From Bretschneidera sinensis (Eukaryota; Streptophyta; Magnoliopsida; Brassicales; Akaniaceae), in assembly GCA_023935145.1 (NCBI GenBank), contig CM043705.1:18608501-18672500 (forward strand): a DNA stretch of 64,000 nucleotides, read 5' to 3'. The number at the start of each line of letters is the position of its first letter. The first letter of the stretch is position 1. The notes beneath the pieces were generated by a model. The model did not search any database and was not told the origin of the DNA. It saw only the letters and a program-made list of their open reading frames with translations. Shown here one piece after another: positions 1 to 10,599 of the stretch. The position numbers and the translations under genes were made by a program.

Positions 1-87
1 TTAATACTTATTCAGTAGATGTCAAAGATGCATATGATGAATGTTGATGTAATCAAACATACAGTTTATCATAGACTTTTAAACCCA

Positions 88-1756
88 TCAATAGTCTAAT
101 CTTACAAAACTAACTTCACTTAATGGTTTTATAAGAATATCAGCTATTTGATCTCCTGAAGGAATGAATTCTAGTCTTATATCACCTTTTTGAGCATGGT
201 CTCTTACGAAATGATGTTTAATTTCTATGTGTTTGGTTCTAGAATGCTGAATTGGGTTTTTGTTTAAGTTGATAGCACTGGTGTTATCACAATGAGTTGG
301 AATATCTTTAAAGTTCATGCCATAGTCTTCTAGTTGTTATTTCATCCATAACACTTATGCACAACAACTTCCGCTTGCTACATATTCCGCCTCGGTGGTT
401 GATAGCACAACCGAGTTTTGTTTTTTTGGAAAACCAAGAGGTTAACATTGTATCTAAGAATTGGCATGTTCCACTAGTGCTTTTTTTAGTCTACATCCCG
501 CAAAATCAGCATTTGAATATCCTACAAGCTCAAAAGTTGAATCTCTAGAGTACCATAATCCTAGGTTTTGAGTCCCTTGTAGATATCTAAGGATTCTTTT
601 TACTGCGATTACATATGATTCAGTAGGATTAGCTTGAAATCTAGCACATATGCATACACTGAACATTATATCACGTCTACTTGCAGTTAAATAAAGTAAA
701 GCTCCTATTATGCTTCTATAAGTTTTAGTGTCTACACACTTACCTCTTTCATCAAGGTCAAGTTTTGTAGAAATTCTCATAAGAGTGCCAATTGACTTTG
801 AGCTTTCCATCCCGAACCATTTTAATAGGTCCTTGGTGTATTTTGATTGATTAATAAAGATGCATCCTTTCAATTGTTTGATTTGAAGTCCAAGAAAGTA
901 GGTAAGTTCTCGCATTATGCTCATTTCAAATTCACCTTGCATGCACTTAGCAAACTCTTGGCACATAGATTCATTAGTAGCCCAAAATATGATATCATCA
1001 AAATATATTTGGACTAGTAGTGTGTTATTTTTGTGAGTTTTTGTGAAGAGGGTTGTGTTTATTTTTCCTCTTGTAAAATTATTTTCAAGCAAAAACTTAG
1101 TCTTTCATACCATGCTCTTGGAGCTTGCTTCAACCCATATAGAGCTTTAGAAAGCTTATAGACATGATTTGGAATACTAGGATTTTCAAATCTAAGAGGT
1201 TGCTCAACATACACCTCTTCTTCTATAAAGCCATTTAAAAAAGCATTTTTTACATCCATTTGAAATAATTTAAACTTGTTAAAGCATACAAAGCTAATAA
1301 CATTCGAATAGCTTCTAATCTAGCTACGGGAGCATAGGTGTCATCAAAGTCTATTCTTTCTTCTTGATTATATCCCTTAGAAACTAGTCTAGCCTTGTTA
1401 CTAGTTACTATTCCATTTTCATTCATCTTATTTCTAAATACCCATTTAGTTCATATTATAGTATGATTCTTTAGTCTAGGAACTAGATTCCATACATTGT
1501 TTCTTTCAAATTAATTTATATCTTATTACATAGCATTTATCCAATCAACATCCTTCTTGGCTTCTACAAACATCTTAGGTTCTATTTGAGATAAATAAGC
1601 TACATAATTGCAAATATTTCTAATAGAGGAACGAGTTCTTGCCCCTTGTGAAGGATCACCAATCACTTGATCGTTTGGATGATAATTTACATACCTCCAA
1701 TCTTTGGGAAGACTATCATTTTGTTGACTTGTAAATGGTTGATCAAGATTGATCAA
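88..1756 (-). pseudogene. copia pol, reverse transcriptase and RNase H part (broken)
   Basis: Minus-strand pieces at 1756-1526, 1259-1059, 1092-454 and 318-88 read in order as the connection region before RT, RT and RNase H of Ty1/copia pol. Recognisable stretches are [11 protein letters not shown] at the RT start, LKQAPRAWYERL, a catalytic box changed to YFDD (usual YVDD), YFLGLQIKQLKGCIF, and the C-terminal SRTKHIEIKHHFVRD. Frames shift at about 1075 and within 320-460, where the RNase H core can still be recognised but is split. It cannot encode a working enzyme. The same region at 36425-38047 in the younger element lacks the RNase H core, so this copy is the better record of that domain. 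Confidence 0.85.
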
Positions 1757-3129
1757 GCAGAAATCTATAATATATATAGTACTATTTAGGAATTAACCAT
1801 TAGTTTGTGGTTTTCTTTAGCTTCTCACTTTTCAGTGCCTCCAAATGTTGTCTAGTTTTTTAGACAGCCTTATCATGGGCAGATAACCACCCACCAATGA
1901 AGATTTAGATTCGAAGAAAGAAAAGAGAAAAAAAAAAAAAGAGTTAACAATAAAATGTAGGATCTAAATTGTAATTTACATCATCTGTTGTGTACTGTGA
2001 ATCATGTTAAACAATCAATGGTGGCCAGTATTCCAGCTTTCAAGTCATTTTCTAGCAACAGTGATAGATTTGTGTCAACCAATCCACATGTCATTCATGG
2101 GATATTATGATTTGATAATAATAGTCAATAGTAGTAATACAAAAATGTGATTGTTTTTGTTTATACTATTAATTAAGTATAATACATCAGTTTAATGGCC
2201 AATGACTCATTGGTTCACTAGTAAAAAATAAATCAAAATTGAAACTTTGAGACCACAAGTTTTCATGTTCGATTTTCACTACTATATCGATTATTTGTTC
2301 AATTCGTATATTAGTTCTTTCTCCTACTATAGGTGGATTATGCTAATATTGTTAGTTTCTCTATGAGTTATAGATAATACTGTATATAAACTTATATTAT
2401 GATAAGATCAATTATTATACTTATATATAACACTACTTCAATAAATAAAAAATGACATTATGATCCAAAAGATTAGGCCAATCCCCAACTAATATTTTGT
2501 TTAAGGCAAAGTTGAGGGAATGAGTTGATTTTCTCAGTTTTTTTTTGCCAATCTTTAAAAGGGGAAATACTTACATGCATCGGGTGTAAAACACCATCTT
2601 TACGTCGAATGGAAACTTTATTATAATTTTTAAAAAAATATTCATTGATAATGTCCGTACAACTAGTATTCAAGTTAATAATGAAGTTATCTGATTTCTC
2701 CCTAAAAGAGCCGTATTTTGTATTAGCAGTCATATTCATATGTCAAAATGCACTAAAGAATAAATCTTTTCAAGTGCACAAATTTTCAGACCTATGAATA
2801 ATAATTATGCTTGCACACCTCTCTTTTCTTCTTCCTAAATCAAACCAATTAAAACACTAAATTAGTCTCAAACAAAAAGATTAAAACCAAAAGCATTCAA
2901 TCTTATCTTGTTTTTCCTTCTAAAATCTCTACTTCTGCACCTGAGCTACATATCGCCATTCACATTTCAATTGTTTTATACGGTGTTTGAGCGAAAGTAA
3001 TACTAAAATGCAAGAACATCAAATCAAATAAAGAATCAACTTAACAAGATTAAATATTTCATGGACAAGAAAAGGATAAACTTTTGAGAGAGAAGAGATT
3101 AACTCTATCTTTGAAGCGTGCTTGCAACT
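1757..3129. other. Unassigned DNA inserted in copia pol
   Basis: AT-rich sequence with no gene I can identify. With 5090-5232 it flanks the non-autonomous LTR element and separates the two halves of copia pol. It may be a further unrecognised insertion; I saw no terminal repeats joining 1757 to 5232. Confidence 0.4.
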
Positions 3130-3529
3130 TGTTGCCGTAAAAAACATGCTGGTGAGTTAGAGGCTAGGCCTCGGGGAACCTGTATAGGGAGATGGTCATC
3201 GGAGGGAGATGCCTCTGAAGATGCTCCGATGCCTCCGATAGTATGGGGTTTTAGAAGTGCGAGAATGGCGGTGTTTGTTTTTCTTTTTTAGATTAAGGAT
3301 GTGATCCCCTTTTGACGTGCATACCTAGGTCCTTTTATAGTGTTTTGGGGATGAGGTGGCCCTTGTGCCAAGGGCGGTGGTGTGCTGGAAGTCTTGCTAT
3401 GTGGATCATCATTGTCCACGTGTTACTCCGTGTTTTGGTTTGAGGTTGTCCGCGTGTCATCCTGTTGTTTTGATCTAAGGTTGCTCATATATCGTGTCTT
3501 CATTGGGCATGTGTTTTTAGGCTGTATCA
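3130..3529 (-). repeat. 3' LTR of the non-autonomous element
   Basis: This 400-bp copy matches 4676-5089 over its whole length, with scattered substitutions and small indels. On the minus strand it is preceded directly by the polypurine tract. Confidence 0.9.
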
Positions 3530-3546
3530 GAGGCCCCCCACTTCCT
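3530..3546 (-). other. Polypurine tract of the non-autonomous element
   Basis: On the minus strand GGAAGTGGGGGGCCTC abuts the 3' LTR, where plus-strand DNA synthesis would be primed. Confidence 0.75.
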
Positions 3547-3641
3547 TAAGTACATTTATGTGCTTGAGGAAGTATAATAGAGCTTTGCTTCGTCGGTTGC
3601 CTGTTTCGGCCTGTAAAGCCTAGGGCTGATAATATGGGCCA

Positions 3642-4190
3642 GTCAAAATGCTTGGTCTTGGAGATTTTCTGGAGAAGTGGGACCGAGTATATGAGGCTAA
3701 GTCAAAATGCTCGGATTTGGAGATTTTCTGGAGACGTTGGACCGAGCATATGAAGCTAAGTCAAAATGTTCGGCCTTGGAGATTTTCTAGAAATGTTGGA
3801 TCGAGCATATAAGGCTAAGTCAAAAGGCTCAGCCTTAGAGATTTTCTAGAGACGTTGGACTGAGTATATGAGGCTAAGTCAAAATGCTCGGCCTTGGAGA
3901 TTTTCTGGAGACGTTGGACCAAGCATATGAGGCTAAGTCAAAATGCTCGGCCTTGGAGATTTTCTGGATACGTTGGACCAAGCATATGAGGTTAAGTCAA
4001 AATGCTCGGCCTTGGAGATTTTCTGGATACGTTGGACCAAGCATATGAGGTTAAGTCAAAACGCTCGGCCTTGGAGATTTTCTAGAGATGTTGGACCGAG
4101 CATATGAGGCTAAGTTGAAATGCTTGGCCTTGGAGATTTCTGGAGACATTGGACCTACCATATGAGGCTTAGTCAAAATGCTCGACCTAT
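3642..4190. repeat. 59-bp tandem repeat, about 10 units
   Basis: The phrase GTCAAAATGCTCGGCCTTGG recurs at 3642, 3701, 3760, 3819, 3878, 3937, 3996, 4055, 4114 and about 4172, a period of 59 bp with one or two single-base shifts. Each unit carries GGAGATTTTCTGGA and GTTGGACCGAGCATATGA. It is confined to the interior of the LTR element. Confidence 0.95.
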
Positions 4191-4194
4191 CTAG

Positions 4195-4545
4195 GGGTGT
4201 GCGCACTGATGCCATGGCTCGAAGAGAGGTGTGCGCACTCATGCTCGGCCTGTCCGAGGGCGTGCACACTGATGCAATGGCTCTGACAGGGGCATGCACA
4301 CTAATTCTTAGCCTGTTTGAAGGTTTGCGCACTGATGTCATGGCTCGAACAGAGGCGTATGCACTGATGCTCGGCCTGTTTGAGGGCGTGCGCACTAATC
4401 CACGGCTCAGAGGGAAACATGTGCACTGATGCTCGGCTTGTCCGAGGGTGTTTGCACTGATGTTATGGCTCGGACAGAGGCGTGCGCACTGATGCTTGGC
4501 CTGTTTGAGGGCGTGCGCACTAATGTAATGGCTCAGATGCACTAG
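4195..4545. repeat. Second tandem repeat, period about 63 bp, 6 units
   Basis: Units begin with variants of GTGCGCACTGATG followed by ATGGCTC and a CTCGGCCTGTCCGAGGGC-like end. Starts are near 4197, 4262, 4325, 4388, 4449 and 4512. The sequence differs from the 59-bp repeat but shares the word CTCGGCCT. Apparent open frames here on both strands are by-products of the repeat. Confidence 0.9.
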
Positions 4546-4655
4546 TGTGCACTCGAAACTCTAAAGTGTGCAACATGGTGTCGGACGGCTCGACATAGCA
4601 ATAGATGATTTCTTTAGATTTCTTTGCTTCTACTGTTTAGCGAGAGATTGGTTTT

Positions 4656-4673
4656 TCCTACAGACGGTGCCAA
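4656..4673 (-). other. Primer-binding site of the non-autonomous element
   Basis: On the minus strand TGGCACCGTCTGTAGG begins two bases inside the 5' LTR. The same kind of sequence (TGGCGCCGTC...) follows the 5' LTR of many plant Ty3/gypsy elements, which ties this element to that superfamily. Confidence 0.75.
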
Positions 4674-4675
4674 TC

Positions 4676-5089
4676 TGTTGCCGCTAAAAACGTGCTGTTG
4701 AATTGGAGGCCGGGCCTAGAGGAACCTGCACAAGGAGACGAGGGAAGTTAAGGAGTCACCTAAGGGAGACGCCTCCAAAGATACTCCGATACCTTTGTTA
4801 GTATAGGGTTTTAGAAGTGCAAGAATGGCAGTGTTTGTTTTTCTTTTTTAGGTCAAGGATGTGATCCCCTTTTGACATGCATACCTGGGTCTTTTTATAG
4901 TGTTTTGGGGATGAGGTGGCCCTTGTGCCAACGGTGGTTGTGTGCTGGAAGTCCTGCTGTGTGGATCAACATTTTCCACATGTTGCCCCATGTTTTGGTT
5001 TTAGGCTGTCTGCGTATCATTCTGCTGTTTTGATCTAAGGTTGCCCACATTTCGTGTCTTCATTGGGTATATGCTTTTAGGCTATATCA
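4676..5089 (-). repeat. 5' LTR of the non-autonomous element
   Basis: This 414-bp partner of 3130-3529 is followed by the target-site copy CAACT at 5090-5094. The extra 14 bp come from small insertions near 4735-4770. Confidence 0.9.
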
Positions 5090-5232
5090 CAACTTTATAA
5101 AGATCAATAAGAGCTCTTTGAACTTTCCTTGAGTTGTCTAGCATGGATTAAAGAGATCACGAGACTTCTCTCCTTTCCGAATAGAGGATGGAAGTAATCT
5201 CTTTCATCCTCTCAAGAAGACAACAATCTTGG
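5090..5232. other. Right remainder of the unassigned insertion
   Basis: It continues the sequence interrupted at 3129 after removal of the LTR element. The copia integrase reading resumes near 5233. Confidence 0.5.
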
Positions 5233-6384
5233 TTACTTATAATCTTTGATGCGAATTCTTTTATTGTTATTTAGAATAAAGCATTTACAACCAAAGGCAA
5301 GAAAATATGAGATATTAGGCTTTCTACCTTTCCATAATTCATATGGAGTTTTGTTAAGCATAGGCCTAATTAAAACTCTGTTTAAGACATAACAAGAAGT
5401 GTTTACGGCTTCCGCCCAAAAATATTTTGGCAAATTATTTTCACAAAGCATCGTTCTTGCAAATTCTTCTAGAACTCTATTTTTCCTCTCAACAACTCTA
5501 TTTTGTTAAGGAGTTCTAGGAGCCGAAAAGTCGTGATCAATTCCATTTTCATCACAAAATTTTGAAAAACTTCAGTTTTCAAATTCTTTTCCATGATCAC
5601 TTCTAATGCTTGAAATACAAATTCCTTTTTCATTTTGAACCTTTTTACAAAAGTTTTCAAATTCTTTGTAAGCAATAAAAATAACAAAGGTATATCTTGA
5701 ATAGTCATCAACAATAACAAGAGCATATTGATGGCCACTTAGACTAATGGTATTTATTGGACCAAATAAGTCTATATACAAAAGTTCCAATAGTCTAGTG
5801 GTTGAGACTATATTTTTTGTTTTAAAAGAAATTCTAGTTTGTTTCTCCATTTGACAAGCATCACACACCTTGTTTTTTTCGAATTTGATTTTTGGAAGTC
5901 CAATGACTAAATCTTTTCTTAAAGTGATTTTAAGCAAATCCATATTCACATGGCCAAGTCTTCTATGCCATAGCCATTGGTTTTCACTAAATGCAGGAAA
6001 ACATTTTCATTTTTCGAATGCAAAGATTTTAAATCAACTATATAGACATTTTCATGTCTATAGCCAACAAATTTGATCTTGTTACTCTTGATGTCTATAA
6101 CTAGACAATGAGAGGTTTCAAATATGACTTTGTTGCCTTTGTCACATAGTCGACTAATACTAAGTAAATTTGGCTTAATGCCTTGCACATATAATATATG
6201 ATCAATGGTTGAGAAATCGTTACCAACTTTTCCATGCCCGATGATCTTTATCTTTGTGTTATCTCCAATGGTGACATGTTCGCCATCTCTTAGAGTTAGC
6301 TATTTGAATACACTTCGATCATCGATTATGTGCTTTGAGCATCCACTGTCAAGGTACCAATAGTTACCTTTTTCCTTGGTGTGG
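5233..6384 (-). pseudogene. copia protease and integrase (broken)
   Basis: The minus strand from 6384 reads a protease start (NYWYLDSGCSKH), the pre-integrase segment with LLSISRLCDKGNKV, the HHCC zinc region ending CDACQMEKQTR, then the integrase core with LYIDLFGPI and IRSDHGKEFEN and the downstream FWAEAVNTSCYVLNR. The frame changes near 5950 and 5570, and an in-frame stop follows the protease start near 6300. The first core Asp, the second Asp and the region of the final Glu are still recognisable. It ends where the unassigned insertion begins, so the integrase C-terminus is lost. Confidence 0.85.
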
Positions 6385-8506
6385 AGACATACCGACATTA
6401 CACAAGGATACCCGATTGCACTCTTAAGTACCCAAAATTTCTTGGGTCCTTTGGGGTTAGTCCTAGAAAATACGGTTCCTTTATGGACCCATACTTTCTT
6501 AACATTTTAAGGTGCTCTATATTTATAGACATATTGATGATGCACAATCCTAGGATAATAGTTACTGAAATTTCTATGATTTCTTAATTGTGCATGTCTA
6601 TAGTTCCTTGGATAAGTATTCCTAGGATACATGTTTCTATTGTGAAGATTATGAACATGCATATCATTTCTAGGAAATGTATGATGATGATTTCTAGGAT
6701 ATGTACTTGCATTATTATGAACATACATATTATTTCTAGGATACAGATGATGGTAATTCCTAGGATGTGCATGTGTAGTGTGCAAGTTATCAGTACACAT
6801 ATTATCTCTAGGGTGCACATGATGGTTACTTATAGGATGTGTATATACATTTCTTGAACGATTGTCCCTAGCATTTGCATTTCTTGAGTGAGAATACATA
6901 TATGCATGAGTATTTCTAGGGTGCTTACCTCTAGTATATGCATTAGAATTTAAATTTTCATTTTTATACTTACTAGCATATATTGAGGGATTACTTTTGA
7001 TCTTGCTAGTGGCCTTGGAAGTAGAGGCTTCATTCACACATGTTGCTTTCATGAATAAGGTCTCTTTTGATTTTTGCTTGACTAATGGAGAATAACTCAA
7101 CCCGGATTTTCCTCCACTTAATCTTTGGCAAAATAGCACTTCATCTAACTTTTCTTTTCTAAGCATAAGTCTTGATATAGTGCCATTCAATTCCATTATT
7201 TTTTTATTTAAATTTTCATTTTCATCTTTAAGAAAATCTTGAGAAGAATTATAAAGCATGGAAGATAGCTTTTCTTTTTCTTCATTTGAGCCTTCCATCT
7301 CTTTAGAAAGATATGAGACTTCCTTTTTTAGGGTGGTATTCCTAGAATCGAATTTCTTCAATTCTCTACGCATTTCATTTATAACCTCTATTAATTCTTC
7401 ACTACTACTAACAATGTTATTATTAGAAGGGGAAGAATTTTATACCTCATTTTCGTCATCGATTGCCATTAGACATAGGTTGGCAATCTCCTTGTATCCG
7501 ACCTCATTGTTCGAGGATTCTTCTTCTTCGTCATCACTCCAAGTGGTTGTAATCATAGCTTTCTTTTTAAAGCATTTATATGGTTTGCTTGTCGTTGTAC
7601 AATCGACCTTGATGTGACCGAGCTTCTTGCAACCATAACACACAAGTGGTTCCCTTTTTGAAGTGGGATCCTTTGTGTAAGGTTTCTTGCTCTTCTTCAA
7701 GAATCTGTGAAACCTCTTGGTGATTAGAGCTATCTCACCATCTTCTTCGCTGCTCTCTACCTTTTCTTCCATTCCTTCCTCTTTGTTGCTCGTAGAGGCC
7801 TTGAGAGCAATCCCATTTTTCTTTTTCTCATCATCATTAACAACATGATTTATTTTTTCCATCTCATATGTCAATAGTGATCTGAGAAATGTTTCGACAT
7901 CAAGTTTGTCGAGATCTTTGGCCTCCGAGATGGTCGTCTTCTTTGCTTTCCAAGTGGATGGCAAAGACCTTAATATCTTCCTTGTTAGTTCAAATTCCTC
8001 AATGCTCCTACCAAGAAGCTTGAAACCATTAACAATAGTGGTGAAACTTGAGTGCATTTGAGAAATTATTTCGTTAGGAGACATTTTGAAAGATTCATAC
8101 TTGGACACTAGCATATTGATTTTTTATTTTTTAACTTTGATAGTTCCTTCATATGTAACTTGCAATTTGTCCCAAATCTCCTTAGTGGAAACACAAGCAG
8201 AAATTTTATTATATTCAGAAATATCTAAAGCATAATGTAAAATACTTATGGCTCTACCATTTAGAGACACCATTCTACAATCCTCTTCATTGAACTCAGT
8301 TTTGAGTTTAAGCATTGTATGATTGATTTCTCCAATAGTTATTTCCTTTGTAGGAATTCTAGGTCCTTCCTCAATGACTCTTCATAGATTGTAATCTTGT
8401 CCTTCGACAAAGATTTCATCCTATTTTTCCAATAGTTATAGTTGGAGCCATTGAACAAGGGAGGCCTAGTATAGGAATGTCCTTCGGAATAGCTATTAGA
8501 TGTCAT
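6385..8506 (-). pseudogene. copia gag (broken), with CCHC knuckle and His/Asn-rich tail
   Basis: The likely start is the ATG at 8506, reading MTSNSYSEGHSYTRPPLFNG, the usual opening of this gag class. The body runs through 8315-8124 and 8114-7440, with a CCHC zinc knuckle CYGCKKLGHIKVDC near 7615-7650. A coiled-coil-like segment follows (about 7373-7130), then a tail (about 6970-6510) made of many short units such as HPRN, YPRN and NHH. Frames break near 8320, 8120 and 7440. The tail is unusually rich in His, Asn and Arg and is shared with the younger element, so it is ancestral rather than a decay product. Confidence 0.85.
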
Positions 8507-8546
8507 CGGATCAACTCAAGGATTTTAAGCCTGAAATTGAGTATGA

Positions 8547-8559
8547 GGCTCTGATACCA
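8547..8559 (-). other. tRNA-Met primer-binding site, older copia element
   Basis: On the minus strand TGGTATCAGAGCC lies two bases inside the LTR end at 8562. It is complementary to the 3' end of initiator tRNA-Met, as in most plant copia elements. Confidence 0.9.
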
Positions 8560-8740
8560 ATTGTAAACCAAGGTTCAAACCCAAGAGGGGGGTGAATTGG
8601 GTTTTTAAAAACTTCTGCTAATTACTTACAAGTTTATAAAAACAGTTAAATGCACAAAGCATACAAACAAGTAATGTGCTTTAAGTAAAAGAGTTTAAGG
8701 AAGAGAAAGTGCAAACTTAGTTTATAGTGGTTCAGCAATA

Positions 8741-8994
8741 TCAGATTCCTTCTGACCCTACGTCCACTCTCTTCAATGAACCTCCTTGAAGTAATCCACT
8801 AAAACTTTTAGTCGTACAACTTCATGGGTGTTGTACAAACCTTACAACCAATCCCTTCCTCACTGAAGCTATTCCTTTCCTTACAAAAGCTAATCCCTTC
8901 CTTACGGAAGCTTACAAAGAAGTGTTTAATCCTAAACACTCTAAGAGTTATTACAACTCTTTCTCCTTTACAATAAATGAGATTTGCTGTAAAG
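8741..8994 (-). other. Leader hairpin array in the older LTR
   Basis: Short perfect or near-perfect hairpins: TCAGA/TCTGA at 8741-8755, CTTCAA/TTGAAG at 8771-8791, ACTAAA/TTTAGT at 8798-8812, GTACAAC/GTTGTAC at 8814-8836, CTTC/GAAG at 8855-8868, CTTCC/GGAAG at 8897-8910 and CTTTAC/GTAAAG at 8966-8994. They lie downstream of the TATA box in the element's own direction, so they are in the transcribed leader. Several align with hairpins at 33896-34114. Confidence 0.7.
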
Positions 8995-9166
8995 TAAATG
9001 GTAGAGAGATAGCAATAAGTGCTTTTACAAATGAACAATATCTCTCTTTCAAGAATAAGCTTGAAGAATGGCTCAACAATAATTTTTTCAAAGATTTTGA
9101 GAAATAATGAGCAAACTTGTGAATTGAATATGTTCTCTTCTTATTTTAAATGCTCACTGAAGTGAG

Positions 9167-9175
9167 TTTATATAG
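9167..9175 (-). promoter_or_regulatory. LTR TATA box, older copia element
   Basis: CTATATAAA on the minus strand. The same box in the same context occurs in both LTRs of the younger element. Transcription toward the primer site would start some 25-30 bp lower in coordinate. Confidence 0.7.
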
Positions 9176-9269
9176 CCTTGAATTAATATAGCCGTTAGAC
9201 ACTGACTTGGTAGGTTTGGTGCATTAAATGCTAAGTCCCGCGTCTCAAACGGTCATATTTTCGAATTAC

Positions 9270-9456
9270 CAATCGACTGAGTTCTTGTACCAACCGACTA
9301 GGTCAAATGAGAAACTTCAATTTTAGGCTATGAGGGAGTACCAGTCGACTGCGAACTCTCTGTCTCAGTTGCCAGTCGACTGGGTTTTTAACACCAATCA
9401 ATTGGGGTCCTTTTATCCCATACCCCAGTCGACTGGTATATTGAGCCAGTCGATTG
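9270..9456. repeat. Decaying palindrome array (CAGTCGACTG boxes)
   Basis: Boxes start at 9270, 9291, 9342, 9373, 9395, 9426 and 9447. Three (9342, 9373, 9426) are perfect CAGTCGACTG; the others are degenerate, mostly by C-to-T or G-to-A changes. Spacings are 21, 51, 31, 22, 31 and 21 bp. The array is directly upstream of the TATA box in element orientation. Confidence 0.9.
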
Positions 9457-9772
9457 GGTTACCCTTCAACCCAGTTTTTCATGTATTAAAACTGTTTTTG
9501 ACTTGGAAACATTTGTTTTAATAGTTTTATCAAAATCTTTTGTAAAATGAGCCATAGGTCAAGCTAAGTATTTGAACATGAAAGATTTATAGTTGTTTTT
9601 ACTACCTTAACGTCTATTCTATATCTTCTGTCTTGTCTTGGCGTCTGAATCTAGTTGAGTTCTTGCATCTTGTTTCTATGTTGAAAGTTTTTACCGCTTA
9701 AACACTTAGATAAAATTGTTTGTACAGTTAGAATAGTGTTTTGTCATTATTAAAATCAAATATGGGTAAACA

Positions 9773-10300
9773 CATACTATGTTTCAAATGTCTTTTATCA
9801 TGTTATTTTTACAAATTCCTAAGTCACGGCTAGAACATGAAGACCTCTTGACTGAAAGCAATTGACATTTAGCATAGATAATTTTCAAAAGAAGAATGGA
9901 AATCAATAGCCTTAAGGCCTAAACTCGATTTCAAATAGAGAAACTTAAAGAACAATTTAAAAAATGGCATATAACAACTGCTTTACATGGAGTATCAAAT
10001 GGATTTTTGTTAGAGGTTGGAAGTGAATTGATTTCTTTTGTATTACAATTCTGAATTTGGTATTGCTAAAAATGGGACAATATTACAGACATATAATTTT
10101 ATTTCGGTATTTTATGATTTTGAATTATAGTAGTAAACAGTTGTAAGAATTTATCAGAACAGTTAGTCTGTCCCCATCCAACATGCATCCTGCAAATTGT
10201 AATAAAAAATTAACTTTAATCCTTATAAGTAAAGCCTGTAAAGTATCTTATTTATATATGTTCTTTAAAATCTATTCACATGGTGTTTCATTGCAACTAG
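9773..10300. other. No recognisable gene
   Basis: AT-rich DNA between the LTR and the thioesterase fragment. I looked for upstream hot-dog exons and found none. Confidence 0.5.
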
Positions 10301-10599
10301 AGTGGAGACAAGTTCATTGTGAAGGTGAGGATCTCTGGCTCCTCAGCTGCACGCCTATACTTTGATCATTTTATTTTTAAGCTGCAAAATCAAGAGGTTA
10401 GTTATTCTCATACCTAGGCTTTTCTATCATTTTAAGGATCTATGTCGTTGCTCAGTTCTTTGATGATGTATTATTGTGCAGTTTATTCTAGAAGCAAAGG
10501 CAATAGCAGTTTTGCTTGACAAATATTATCGTCCTCTGTATTCCACTTGAGATAAGATCAAAATTTGTTCAATTCCTTCGCCATGAGGAGTCTAATTGA
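10301..10599 (+). pseudogene. Acyl-ACP thioesterase (ALT type), 3' fragment
   Basis: Two exons are visible. The first (10301-10396, 32 codons, phase 0) follows an AG acceptor and reads [20 protein letters not shown] then FDHFIFKL, a conserved block of the plastid hot-dog acyl-ACP thioesterases of the ALT/ATL family. After an intron (10397-10481, GT...AG) the second begins FILEAKAIAVLLDKYYRP. A small deletion after RPL shifts the frame and gives an early stop at 10548-10550; in the shifted frame the family C-terminus IPLEIRSKFVQFLR continues to a stop at 10597-10599. Upstream exons with the catalytic region and transit peptide are missing. In the family these enzymes release fatty and keto acids from acyl-ACP in plastids; this copy cannot. 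Confidence 0.8.

Larger units (their letters stand above)
3130..5089 (-). mobile_element. Complete non-autonomous LTR retrotransposon, 1.96 kb
   Basis: Two direct repeats of about 400 bp (3130-3529 and 4676-5089) bound a 1.15-kb interior. Both start TGTTGCCG and end in TATCA on the plus strand, giving TG...CA ends on the minus strand. The 5-bp flanks are identical: CAACT at 3125-3129 and at 5090-5094. Inside the right LTR lies a primer-binding site of gypsy type, and inside the left LTR a purine tract on the minus strand. There is no gag or pol; the interior is almost entirely two families of tandem repeats. The LTRs differ at many positions, so it is not recent. Size and gypsy-like primer site suggest a small parasite of a Ty3/gypsy family, but the partner is not identified. 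Confidence 0.9.
1..9772 (-). mobile_element. Older Sirevirus-type Ty1/copia element, 3' end off the window
   Basis: Order on the minus strand is LTR (9772 to 8562), tRNA-Met primer site, gag, protease/integrase, a foreign insertion, then RT/RNase H running off the left edge. It is related to the younger element at 33596-42766: same gene order, LTR architecture, palindrome array and leader hairpins. Every gene is broken by frameshifts and stops, so this copy is old. About 330 bp of pol present in the younger copy, between integrase and RT, is missing where 1757-5232 was inserted. The 3' LTR is not in the window, so the outer LTR end (9772) is inferred from the terminal TGT/ACA and from likeness to the younger LTR. 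Confidence 0.85.
8562..9772 (-). repeat. 5' LTR of the older copia element
   Basis: About 1.21 kb, starting TGTAAACC and ending GTAAACA on the plus strand. It has the plan of the younger LTR: leader hairpins next to the primer site, then a TATA box, then the palindrome array, then an AT-rich outer part. The outer border is inferred because its partner LTR is outside the window. Confidence 0.75.

Noticed and set aside
1800..1910. Minus-strand stretch reading like TRQHLEALKSEKLKK
   Set aside because: Too short, with a stop just before it and no flanking exon; could be chance.
2473..2739. 88-aa minus-strand frame
   Set aside because: No known motif, AT-driven composition, and no neighbouring exons or regulatory signals; probably chance.
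4051..4542. A 163-aa open frame (minus) and an 83-aa frame (plus)
   Set aside because: Both are periodic translations of the 59- and 63-bp tandem repeats in the non-autonomous element.
3642..4545. CRISPR-like regular repeats
   Set aside because: Units abut with no unique spacers, lie inside an LTR element and the DNA is plant nuclear.
6584..6857. Frames on both strands rich in Ile and Met
   Set aside because: They are shadows of the His/Asn repeat tail of the old gag; the same happens at 39496-39883.
9330..9521. 63-aa plus-strand frame with repeated PVDW and QSTG words
   Set aside because: It is the palindrome array read as protein; the spacing does not keep a frame and the LTR is on the other strand.
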